Below are positions 1-5,814 of a stretch of 8,674 nucleotides of DNA, piece by piece. The position numbers and the translations under genes are program-made. The stretch spans positions 1 through 8,674 of the forward strand of contig CAOJHG010000063.1 of NCBI GenBank assembly GCA_948435975.1. Direction: 5' to 3'. Origin of the DNA: an uncultured Oscillibacter sp. GTDB lineage: Bacteria > Bacillota > Clostridia > Oscillospirales > Oscillospiraceae. The notes beneath the pieces are model-generated. The model did not search any database. It saw only the letters and a list, made by a program, of their open reading frames with translations, and was not told the DNA's origin. The stretch's first letter is position 1, and each line of letters opens with the position of its first letter.

Positions 1-49
1 TGAAAAGGAAACCCATGCCATTGTGTGACCAAAAGAAGAGGAGAAAACT

Positions 50-1345
50 ATGGAGATCATAAGCTTTATCGGTATTGTCGTAGCCTTGGTGGTCATCATC
101 CTGGGCTCCCTGCGCGGGTATTCTTTAATCTTGCTGTCCACCATCGCTGCCCTGCTCGTCGGGCTGAGCGGCGGCGTGGATATGTTCATGTCCTACGAGG
201 TTACGTACATGGGCGGCGTGGCCAATATGGTACTGGTCCTGTTCCCCATCTTCCTGGGCGGCCAGATGTTCGGCAAAATGCTGGAATTTTCCGGCCTGCC
301 CATGAGCGTTGCCAACGCTGTCTTTAAGAAGCTGGGCCCCTCCAGCAGCGTTGCGGCGGTGTACATCGCAACCCTGCTGATGAGCGTGGGCGGCATCAAC
401 GTCTTCGTCATCATCTTCACCATGTACCCGCTGGCCGCCGCCTTCTTCCAGAAAGCCGGCATCTCCCGCAGCCTCATTCCCGGCTGTGTGCTGGGCGGCG
501 CGGTGGCCATGCAGGTACTGCCCGGCATGCCCATTAGCAACATCATCCTGCCCGCCGAGGCCTTCGGTACCACCCCCATGGCCGGTCTGTGGATGGCCAT
601 TGTGGGCTTCATCATCGTGGGCGGCGGAAACCTGTGGTATCTGCACCGGGAGGGACAGAAGTGCATCGCCCGGGGCGACGGCTTTGTTCCCCGTGAGGGC
701 GACACCCTGGATGTAAACCTGGATGTGGAGGGACTTCCGAATCCCTGGCTCCTGCTGCCTCCCATGGCCATCGTGGTGGTACTGCTGAATATGTTCGCCT
801 GGCCGGCCTGGGCCGCGCTGTACATCGGCTGCGTCCTGCTGGGGCTCATGTTCTGGAAGCGCATCGGCGGCCTGCATAAAATCGTCAACGCCCTGGCGGA
901 CGGCGCGAACAGCTCCCAGTCCGTCATCAACACCGCCGCCATCTGCGGCCTGGCCACTGTTGTGGGCGCTGTGCCGGGATACAATGTGCTTCTGGGTTTC
1001 CTGGAAAAGGCCTCCTTCGGCAGTCCCTATATCCTGCTGTTCATCTCCATCGCGGTCATTGCCGGCTTCACCGGCAGCGCCACCGGCGGCCTGAACTTCG
1101 TGCTGGAGAATTTCACCCAAAAGCTGCTAGACATGGGCGGAAATCCCTACGCCCTGACCCGCATCACCAACATCGCCCAAATCACCTTTGACTCCCTGCC
1201 CCATAACAGCGCCATTGTGTTGACGCTGTCCTATTGCGGCGTATCCCACAAGGACGGCTATAAACACCTGTTCTTCTGCACCGTCGTCACCACCACCCTG
1301 GCCACGATCGTCAACATCGTCATGGCCCACATTGGTATCATTTGA
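50..1345 (+). CDS. GntP-family carboxylate/gluconate-type permease
   Basis: A 431-residue polytopic membrane protein, close to the usual 430-450 residues of the GntP family (proton-coupled uptake of gluconate and related organic acids). Seen in the sequence: hydrophobic segments nearly end to end, with a polar loop at about residues 200-230; family-like blocks GGINVFVIIFTMYPLA (114-129), SRSLIPG (139-145), LPGMP with FGTTP (157-176), and a C-terminal block SLPHNSAIV...CGVSHKDGYKH (382-406) that resembles the LPHNGA / HKEAYK signature of GntP proteins. The start is fixed by AGGAG at 39-43, six bases before the ATG. The stop overlaps the start of the downstream aminotransferase, so they share an mRNA. 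Family membership is confident; the substrate is not readable from sequence. The aminotransferase partner suggests an amino- or oxo-acid rather than gluconate, but that is inference. The operon promoter lies outside the window. Confidence 0.88.
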   Translation: MEIISFIGIVVALVVIILGSLRGYSLILLSTIAALLVGLSGGVDMFMSYEVTYMGGVANMVLVLFPIFLGGQMFGKMLEFSGLPMSVANAVFKKLGPSSSVAAVYIATLLMSVGGINVFVIIFTMYPLAAAFFQKAGISRSLIPGCVLGGAVAMQVLPGMPISNIILPAEAFGTTPMAGLWMAIVGFIIVGGGNLWYLHREGQKCIARGDGFVPREGDTLDVNLDVEGLPNPWLLLPPMAIVVVLLNMFAWPAWAALYIGCVLLGLMFWKRIGGLHKIVNALADGANSSQSVINTAAICGLATVVGAVPGYNVLLGFLEKASFGSPYILLFISIAVIAGFTGSATGGLNFVLENFTQKLLDMGGNPYALTRITNIAQITFDSLPHNSAIVLTLSYCGVSHKDGYKHLFFCTVVTTTLATIVNIVMAHIGII

Positions 1346-2574
1346 TGGGCGCCCGGGAGAAAATGCGTCCGCTGTTTCGGACGCTGGACGGAGGTCTTTT
1401 TTCTCAGAAAGCCGGTAAGGCGGATGTGGGAGACGCCGCGGTGAAAATGATGGCCGAGGGCGGCATAATGATGTGCTGGGCCGATCCCTTTTACCCGGAC
1501 CGGGTGATTCCCCAGAAGGTGCTGGAGCGCAGCGTCGAGGTCATCCAGCAGGGCGCCGCCTGCCACTACACCGCTCCCATCGGTAACGCGGAGCTGAAGG
1601 AGGCCATCGCCAAAAAGATTCTGCGGGATAACCACATTCAAGTGGACCCCCAGCGAAACATCATCATTAACCCCGGCTCCGACGTAGGCCTCTACTTCGC
1701 TATGACGCCCTTCATCGAGCCCGGCGACGAGATTCTGGTCCATGACCCCAGCTACCCCAGCAACTTCCTGGATCCCCAGCTCCTGAACGGCGTCGTGGTA
1801 AAAGTCCCCACCTACGAGGAGGACAACTACCGTCTGCGGGTAGAGGAATACGAGAAGCGCCTTACCAGCAAGACAAAAATGGTGCTCCTCTCCTCCCCCA
1901 ACAACCCCAACGGACGAGTGTTTACCCGGGAGGAGCTGGAGGCTTTGGCGGAATTCATCGTGCGAAACGACCTGATCTGCGTGTGTGACCAGGCTTTTGA
2001 GGACACGGTGTTCCTGGAGCACGAGATGGTGAGCATCGCCAGCCTTCCGGGGATGTGGGAACGGACGGTCACCGTCTGCTCCTGCTCCAAGGGAATGGCC
2101 CTCAGCGGTTACCGGGTGGGCTATCTCTTCGCGGATGACGTGATTATGGATGTACTCTACGCCACCGCCGTAAACGTGCAGGGCGCGGCCAACACGATGG
2201 TGCAGATGGCCGTCATTCCGGCCTATGAGGACAGCTCCTTCATTCAGGAGTATGTGGCGGAGCAGAATGTCCGCCGGCATTACGCATACGAAAAGTTCAA
2301 CGCGGTCCCCGGTGTATCCATGCCCTTGATGGAGTCCGGCTTCTATGGCTGGGTCAATGTCAGCCGTCTGGGCGACTCCAGTGAGATCACCAGTTATCTG
2401 GCGCAAGAGGCCAAGGTTCTGGTCAACGACGGGAAATTCTATGGGAACCAAGGAGACGGACATCTGCGGATCATCTATGGCGTCTTTGAAGACCGGCAAA
2501 AAAGCCTGGAGGGCATTGACCGGATCTGCGCGGCCCTGGCCAAACGGGCCGCGGCATTGGGAATTACAGAGTAA
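1345..2574 (+). CDS. Class I/II PLP-dependent aminotransferase
   Basis: A 409-residue fold-type I aminotransferase of the AspC-like family (about 390-410 residues usual), a cytosolic enzyme moving an amino group between an amino acid and a 2-oxo acid. Visible motifs: HYTAPIGNAELKEAIA (a Y-x-x-x-x-G-x-x-x-L-R/K block), SSPNNPNG at 183-190 with the PLP-contacting Asn187, CDQAF with Asp215 that would pair with the pyridine nitrogen, SKGMALSGYRVGY with the Schiff-base Lys249 and a following Arg, and HLRIIYG near the C-terminus carrying the usual carboxylate-binding Arg. The Tyr normally three residues after the Asp is Phe218 here. The ATG at 1345 shares its A with the permease TGA (TGATG), and no Shine-Dalgarno sequence is visible, so translation is probably coupled; a TTG directly upstream is less likely. 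Amino-acid specificity cannot be assigned from sequence. Confidence 0.9.
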   Translation: MGAREKMRPLFRTLDGGLFSQKAGKADVGDAAVKMMAEGGIMMCWADPFYPDRVIPQKVLERSVEVIQQGAACHYTAPIGNAELKEAIAKKILRDNHIQVDPQRNIIINPGSDVGLYFAMTPFIEPGDEILVHDPSYPSNFLDPQLLNGVVVKVPTYEEDNYRLRVEEYEKRLTSKTKMVLLSSPNNPNGRVFTREELEALAEFIVRNDLICVCDQAFEDTVFLEHEMVSIASLPGMWERTVTVCSCSKGMALSGYRVGYLFADDVIMDVLYATAVNVQGAANTMVQMAVIPAYEDSSFIQEYVAEQNVRRHYAYEKFNAVPGVSMPLMESGFYGWVNVSRLGDSSEITSYLAQEAKVLVNDGKFYGNQGDGHLRIIYGVFEDRQKSLEGIDRICAALAKRAAALGITE

Positions 2575-2666
2575 TCCGTCTATACGGAATATCTGGGACT
2601 TCTCCCCTGCTTCCCAATATCCAACCGTGCGCGAGGGACCGCCGTCTTGGCATCCCCCCAAAAAGC

Positions 2667-2697
2667 AAAAGGCGCTGCCGGACGGCAGCGCCTTTTT
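2667..2697 (+). terminator. Intrinsic terminator after the permease-aminotransferase operon (probably bidirectional)
   Basis: A perfect 9-bp stem GGCGCTGCC (2671-2679) / GGCAGCGCC (2684-2692) with a GGAC loop is followed by five T residues and preceded by four A residues. It lies between the convergent aminotransferase and recombinase genes, 11 bp from the recombinase stop, so it can serve both strands. Confidence 0.9.
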
Positions 2698-2708
2698 CAT
2701 CCGCATTC

Positions 2709-3587
2709 TCAAGCCCGGGGGTGGGCCTTCTGATAGACGTCTTTCAAATGTCCCTTTACCACATGGGTATAAATCTGGGTCGACGAAATATCCGCATGCC
2801 CCAGCATTTCCTGAATGGAACGAAGGTCCGCTCCGTTTTCCAGCAAATGCACCGCGAAGGAGTGGCGCAGTGTATGAGGGGTGATCTCCTTTTCAATCCC
2901 CGCTTTCTCCTGGTAAAACTTGATAATCTTCCAGAAGCCCTGACGGCTCATCCGCTCCCCGTTCATATTGACAAAGAGGGCCTCTTCCCCGTCGTCCGTC
3001 ACCAACTGGGGACGAATCTTCCACACGTAATCCTGAAGAGCCTTCACCGCAGTGCGGTACAGGGGGATAATCCGCTCCTTTCCCTTGCTGGAGCAGTGAA
3101 CAAAACCGGCGGCCAGGTTCAAATCCTCCAGATTCAACGTAGTCAGCTCACTGACCCGGATGCCGGTGGCGTAGAGTAGCTCCAGCATAGCGTGGTCCCG
3201 GAAGCCCTTAGCGTCCACGCACTGAGGTTGCTCCAAAAACAGCTCCACTTCCCGGGAGGTCAGAATCTCCGGGTATTTCCGCTCCACTCTGGCGGCCGTT
3301 ACCCCCTTGGCGGGGTTCGTTTTCACCTTTCCGGAGAAAAGCTGGTAATTGTAAAAGGACTTCACAGAGGCCAGAAACCGGGTGACGGAAGCGGCGGACT
3401 TTCCCCGGCTCAGCATCCAATCCATATAGGACTGCACCGTCTCCCCGGTGGCTTCCAATAAGCCGGGCCCACGGACCTTCAGATATTCGGAAAACTGGGT
3501 CACGTCCCGGAGATAGGACGTGACGGTATTCTGGGAGGCGTGCTTCTCCCTCCGCAGATATTCCCCATAGCGCGCAATCTCGTCCGT
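2709..3587 (-). CDS. xerD: XerD-type tyrosine site-specific recombinase (start codon irregular)
   Basis: Tyrosine recombinase of the XerC/XerD family, which resolves chromosome dimers at dif with FtsK. Numbering from 3587 gives 292 residues, with catalytic Arg144 (ATGIRVSEL), Lys170 (SSKGKER), His238 and Arg241 (HTLRHSF), His264 (LGHAD) and nucleophile Tyr273 (STQIYTH). The spacing matches E. coli XerD (R148, K172, H244, R247, H270, Y279; 298 residues). The first ordinary start in frame is GTG at 3501-3503, which would remove part of the N-terminal core-binding domain. The frame upstream clearly encodes that domain (DEIARYGEYLRREKHASQN...), yet between the in-frame stop at 3642-3644 and residue 11 it has no ATG, GTG, TTG or CTG. 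AGAAGG at 3597-3602 region is well placed for the ACG at 3585-3587, so that start is proposed; CTG at 3555-3557 is an alternative. XerD is preferred to XerC because of the spoIIM neighbourhood. Function confident, start not. Confidence 0.85.
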   Translation of the reverse strand, partial: TDEIARYGEYLRREKHASQNTVTSYLRDVTQFSEYLKVRGPGLLEATGETVQSYMDWMLSRGKSAASVTRFLASVKSFYNYQLFSGKVKTNPAKGVTAARVERKYPEILTSREVELFLEQPQCVDAKGFRDHAMLELLYATGIRVSELTTLNLEDLNLAAGFVHCSSKGKERIIPLYRTAVKALQDYVWKIRPQLVTDDGEEALFVNMNGERMSRQGFWKIIKFYQEKAGIEKEITPHTLRHSFAVHLLENGADLRSIQEMLGHADISSTQIYTHVVKGHLKDVYQKAHPRA

Positions 3588-3748
3588 AAGGATCCCTTCT
3601 CTCTTTCCCCGACTGCGGGGCCGGGTTTCTATGGCAACGCTTCAAGCGTCCCGAACCAGTTTCAATCTTCCAGAGGAACACCGTCCTTCTGCCACCACCT
3701 GGAATCTCCCTTCCAGATCGGCGGTTCCTTGAACGGAAGCTAGGCCTC
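3588..3748 (-). other. spoIIM-xerD intergenic region with short palindromes
   Basis: A 161-bp gap. It holds a 13-bp perfect palindrome (ACGCTT-C-AAGCGT, 3637-3649) and a GC-rich hairpin CCCCG-actg-CGGGG (3607-3620) immediately upstream of the xerD Shine-Dalgarno sequence. No strong sigma-A promoter and no T-tract terminator was seen, so xerD may be read through from spoIIM. Confidence 0.4.
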
Positions 3749-4366
3749 TCACGAAAGCATCCGCTCCAGCAGCAGCTCCAGGAACCAGGGGGTCAGCATC
3801 AGCTCGGCGCACATGCCTGCCAGTAACACCCCGGCAATCACCGCCAAACGGCCCCACCAATCCCGGCCGTAGGCCACCGGAGTCCGGCCCCGGCCAAAAG
3901 ATAAGCAGGCCAGGGCGGCAGAGCGCTCCAGAGAGGGCACGGCCAGGAGAAAATAACAAGGCAGCGTCACCGCGGAGCGCAATCCAAAGACCGCCAGGGC
4001 CAGCAGCACCCCGTCGGCGCCGAAGGACGCCGTAAAACAGCAAACGGAAAAAGAGAGGAAAAAGCCGAACGCCCCCGTGACGGCAGGCAAAAGCAAGATC
4101 CCAATGGAGGCGAAACCCAGCAAAAAGGCCGCCAGGGGATAGCGAAAATACAGCACCACCGCCGACAGGGCCGCCTGAGGCGACAGGCTCTTCTCCACTT
4201 TCAAAAAATCCGTCAGATATCGGGTCAGCTCATCGCCGGTGGCATCGGGAACCTGGGCGGAAAAAACCTGTCCCAAAAGGACGCCAGCGAAAAAAAACAG
4301 CGCCAAAAACAACAGACGAAGCAGCGGCTGCTTCCACTCCGTCCTCTCCCGCCTCTTCCAGTCCAA
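3749..4366 (-). CDS. spoIIM: SpoIIM-like stage II sporulation membrane protein
   Basis: A 205-residue hydrophobic protein with a basic N-terminus, a membrane segment at about 14-35, a polar stretch at 36-62 containing ELTRYLTDFLK, and three or four further membrane segments (about 64-85, 88-112, 119-144 and 173-195). Length, topology and the block FLLGFASIGILLL...LLALAVFGLRSAVTLPCYFLL resemble SpoIIM (about 210 residues), which with SpoIID and SpoIIP drives septal peptidoglycan remodelling during engulfment. It lies just upstream of xerD on the same strand; in Bacillus subtilis spoIIM also lies near the xerD homologue ripX, which supports the call. Start: TTG at 4364-4366, preceded by a purine-rich GAGGTGAGG. 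A sigma-E-like promoter sits immediately upstream. The sequence is divergent, so an unrelated integral membrane protein remains possible. Confidence 0.7.
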   Translation of the reverse strand: MDWKRRERTEWKQPLLRLLFLALFFFAGVLLGQVFSAQVPDATGDELTRYLTDFLKVEKSLSPQAALSAVVLYFRYPLAAFLLGFASIGILLLPAVTGAFGFFLSFSVCCFTASFGADGVLLALAVFGLRSAVTLPCYFLLAVPSLERSAALACLSFGRGRTPVAYGRDWWGRLAVIAGVLLAGMCAELMLTPWFLELLLERMLS

Positions 4367-4384
4367 ACCGCCTCACCTCACCGC

Positions 4385-4413
4385 ATCCTATGAGCGGCAG
4401 CGGCGGATTATGC
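4385..4413 (-). promoter_or_regulatory. Candidate sigma-E-type promoter for spoIIM
   Basis: On the minus strand GCATAAT (4413-4407) and CATAGGAT (4392-4385) are separated by 14 bp. This resembles the sigma-E pattern (about KMATATT, 13-15 bp, CATACAAT); the -10 matches 6 of 8. Transcription would begin about 12 bases before the TTG start, just ahead of the Shine-Dalgarno sequence. B. subtilis spoIIM is known to be sigma-E dependent. The site was found by eye, without a background estimate. Confidence 0.45.
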
Positions 4414-4434
4414 GTCCGGTGGCAGAAGGGATCG

Positions 4435-4480
4435 GATAAGAAAACGCCCTTCCATCGATCCAGCGCAAGGAAGAAGGCGT
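4435..4480 (-). terminator. Intrinsic terminator upstream of spoIIM
   Basis: Minus-strand stem: ACGCC (4480-4476), two bulged T, CTTCC (4473-4469), 15-nt loop, then GGAAG (4453-4449) and GGCGT (4448-4444), running into TTTTCTTATC. It could end the yajC-TIGR04086 transcript, or end a short RNA begun at the promoter 4510-4538. GGATCG in the loop can also pair with CGATCC at about 4428-4433, so an attenuator is conceivable. Confidence 0.6.
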
Positions 4481-4509
4481 GTCACTTTTCAAAACTTGAT
4501 TGCTCTAAT

Positions 4510-4538
4510 AATATAGCTCAAATTTCCGTTTTTCGCAA
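4510..4538 (-). promoter_or_regulatory. Candidate sigma-A promoter in the region upstream of spoIIM
   Basis: Minus strand TTGCGA (4538-4533), 17-bp spacer, TATATT (4515-4510), in a locally AT-rich stretch. Transcription would start near 4503 and meet the terminator at 4435-4480 within about 65 bases, before reaching spoIIM. Confidence 0.45.
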
Positions 4539-4653
4539 GATGTTTCCGGAAAAAAGCACTTTTTTGGGATTTATGACAAAATATTATGTAAACTACATTA
4601 TGTCGACCTCTCTTTTTGGGCTGGAAAATTTCGGAACAGACCTCCAAATTCAT

Positions 4654-4688
4654 GGGAGCGCCCTCCACATTTGGGGGACGGCGCTCCC
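4654..4688. other. Strong hairpin without T tract
   Basis: A perfect 9-bp stem GGGAGCGCC (4654-4662) / GGCGCTCCC (4680-4688) has an inner CTCC / GGGG extension (4663-4666 with 4674-4677) and a small loop. Neither strand has a T run directly after it, so it is not a classical intrinsic terminator. It lies about 110 bp past the stop of the TIGR04086-type gene and could be a 3' processing or stability element. Confidence 0.5.
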
Positions 4689-4746
4689 CGGCTATCCCAT
4701 ATCTTCCGCTTCTCCCCTGCCCTGTCGAAACGGGGGGCCGGGTTGG

Positions 4747-4818
4747 TTCCGGCGGCGGCGGCTTTCCAAAAATCCTGAATTTTGTGCAATCCCACAAGTC
4801 ACTTCCGGCGGCGGCGGC
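4747..4818. repeat. 16-bp exact direct repeat TTCC(GGC)4, 56 bp apart
   Basis: Copies lie at 4747-4762 and 4803-4818. The second copy encodes part of the Arg-rich C-terminus of the TIGR04086-type protein; the first lies just beyond its stop codon. They could come from a tandem duplication or from independent GGC-triplet expansion. Confidence 0.7.
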
Positions 4819-5188
4819 GCTTGGGCCCCGCCAGTCCGGCCAGCAGGCCTCCGGCCAGACCGCATAGCAGCAGAATACCGCCATGGCCCAGCCAAGCGAT
4901 ATTCTCCCAGAAGCCCAGTCCCGCCAAGATCAGCACCGATAGGAACAGCGCCGCCGCCGGCACGCCGCCCCATCGTAATCCGGTGAGCCGTACTGCCGGC
5001 AGTCCCCCGGCCAGGGCGGACAGCACACACAGCACCGCCACCGCCGGGAAACTCCCGCTCTCAGACAGTGCGCCTTTTACCAATAGAAGCGCCAACAGCG
5101 ACAGCCCCAGCAAATACGTCCCCAGCGACAGCAGGCCTCCGGCCACAAAGCTCTGCCATACCGGCCTTGGTTTCTTTCCCTTAGCCAT
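4799..5188 (-). CDS. TIGR04086/YrzE-like small membrane protein
   Basis: A 129-residue protein with a basic N-terminus (MAKGKKPRP), four predicted membrane segments (about 13-37, 48-68, 76-93, 98-120) and an Arg-rich tail RRRRRK. Size, four-helix topology and position directly after yajC fit the TIGR04086 family (B. subtilis YrzE is comparable), whose function is unknown. Start: the ATG at 5186-5188 has GGGAGG six bases upstream, so it is preferred to an ATG seven codons earlier, which lacks such a site and lies inside the hairpin. The gene is 94 bp after yajC on the same strand and probably shares its promoter. The ribosome binding site is the 3' arm of a long palindrome, suggesting translational or attenuation control. 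Family assignment rests on topology plus context and is moderately sure. Confidence 0.72.
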   Translation of the reverse strand: MAKGKKPRPVWQSFVAGGLLSLGTYLLGLSLLALLLVKGALSESGSFPAVAVLCVLSALAGGLPAVRLTGLRWGGVPAAALFLSVLILAGLGFWENIAWLGHGGILLLCGLAGGLLAGLAGPKRRRRRK

Positions 5189-5249
5189 AAAAATCCTCCC
5201 TCGCAACATGCTCTTGCAAGGAGCATATTCCGTGGGAGGGTGTTTTTAT
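5187..5249 (-). promoter_or_regulatory. Long imperfect palindrome covering the TIGR04086-gene ribosome binding site
   Basis: Centred near 5217. Arms 5193-5213 and 5221-5241 form 18 pairs: ATGCTC/GAGCAT inside, CCTCCC/GGGAGG outside, and single mismatches at 5201, 5204 and 5207. On the minus strand the 3' arm holds GGGAGG, the Shine-Dalgarno sequence, and is followed by ATTTTTATG. The fold would hide the ribosome binding site and could also act as a partial terminator for yajC. Confidence 0.65.
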
Positions 5250-5282
5250 GCTTGGTAATTGGCAGATTCCGGATCTGGAAAA

Positions 5283-5615
5283 TCAGGACTCCTCACCGTC
5301 GTCCAGCTCCTTCTTCTCTTCCTTCTTGTCCTCTTTCTTCTCCTCAGGCTGTTCACCGCTCTGGACGCCTACGGAGCTGACGGCCCACTTGGTCAATTCC
5401 ATGCGAACCCGGTCGTCGCTGGTCTCGACAACGATGGTATCCTTGCTCACGGAGACAATCCGGCCCACGATGCCGCCGATGGAGGTAATGACATCGCCCT
5501 TTTTCAGACTGTCCCGCATCTCCTGCGCCTTTTTCTTGCGCTTGTTCTCCGGGCGAATCATCATGAAATACATGATGGCCAGCATGACGACAATCATTAA
5601 TATTGTGTAATCCAT
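5283..5615 (-). CDS. yajC: Preprotein translocase subunit YajC
   Basis: A 110-residue protein with the standard YajC layout: one N-terminal membrane helix (about 3-20), the signature MIRPENKRKKKAQEM (19-33), and a small cytoplasmic domain with LKKGDVITSIGGIVGRIVSV (38-57) and DDRVRMEL (67-74). YajC associates with SecDF and the Sec translocase and assists membrane insertion and secretion. The C-terminus is an acidic-basic low-complexity tail rich in Glu and Lys (about 88-110), common in Gram-positive homologues. The start ATG (5613-5615) has AGGAAG upstream with good spacing, and a strong promoter precedes it. It is probably the first gene of an operon with the TIGR04086-type gene. secD and secF are not in this window. 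Confidence 0.95.
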   Translation of the reverse strand: MDYTILMIVVMLAIMYFMMIRPENKRKKKAQEMRDSLKKGDVITSIGGIVGRIVSVSKDTIVVETSDDRVRMELTKWAVSSVGVQSGEQPEEKKEDKKEEKKELDDGEES

Positions 5616-5653
5616 GAATAGCTTCCTTTCCTTTGTATACTCAGAATGTGTCT

Positions 5654-5681
5654 ATTATACCAGATCAGAGGAAATTTGCAA
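5654..5681 (-). promoter_or_regulatory. Sigma-A promoter of yajC
   Basis: Minus strand TTGCAA (5681-5676), 16-bp spacer, perfect TATAAT (5659-5654), about 40 bp upstream of the yajC start codon. This is a clear housekeeping promoter. Confidence 0.75.
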
Positions 5682-5785
5682 GCCTTTTCTTTATTGATTT
5701 CCAGATTTGCGCAAAGTGGACATGCGCGAAAATTAGAACATGAAGCGCAGTGTACGGAAGGGCATTCCCGGTATAAAGCTCAAGG

Positions 5786-5814
5786 TAGACAGCATTGGGG
5801 GTTCATGGTATAAT
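5786..5814 (+). promoter_or_regulatory. Sigma-A promoter of the GNAT gene
   Basis: TAGACA (5786-5791), 17-bp spacer, perfect TATAAT (5809-5814). The predicted leader is about 25 bases, ending at the ATG at 5846. It is divergent from the yajC promoter; a perfect 10-bp palindrome TTTGCGCAAA (5706-5715) lies between the two. Confidence 0.75.

Larger units (their letters stand above)
4367..4798. other. 432-bp region without a convincing gene
   Basis: The region lies between spoIIM and the TIGR04086-type gene. It contains the sigma-E-like promoter, terminator and sigma-A-like promoter listed separately, an AT-rich stretch (about 4490-4620), direct repeats of ATTATGT (4583-4589, 4597-4603), a large hairpin (4654-4688) and one copy of a 16-bp direct repeat (4747-4762). 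Open frames crossing it on either strand show no recognisable protein signature and mostly run antisense into the neighbouring genes. I looked for a SCIFF-like six-cysteine peptide gene, which often sits near yajC in Clostridia, and did not see one. Confidence 0.5.

Noticed and set aside
125..1120. Long minus-strand frames (up to 331 codons) opposite the permease gene
   Set aside because: They are low-complexity, His/Gly/Gln-rich translations caused by GC-rich third positions of the real gene; no family signature.
1258..2712. 484-codon minus-strand frame opposite the aminotransferase
   Set aside because: It is antisense to a gene with all PLP-enzyme motifs and has no recognisable domain. Its length reflects base composition.
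2709..3587. The tyrosine recombinase as an integrase of a mobile element
   Set aside because: Length, motif spacing and the spoIIM neighbourhood fit the chromosomal XerD; no other mobile-element gene, att repeat or tRNA is nearby.
3607..3649. Short palindromes before xerD as a dif or attachment site
   Set aside because: Neither has the 28-bp dif architecture with two 11-bp arms and a 6-bp centre, and no duplicated core or integrated element is present.
3208..3681. 157-codon frame overlapping the xerD N-terminus, considered as the true 5' end joined by a frameshift
   Set aside because: Its first 30 residues do not resemble Xer proteins, and the xerD frame itself stays open through the whole N-terminal domain, so no frameshift is needed.
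4367..4798. SCIFF-type six-cysteine peptide gene expected near yajC in Clostridia
   Set aside because: No short frame with the expected cysteine pattern was found on either strand in this region.
4390..4986. 198-codon plus-strand frame across the 4367-4798 region
   Set aside because: It runs antisense into the TIGR04086-type gene, has no Shine-Dalgarno sequence and shows no recognisable motif.
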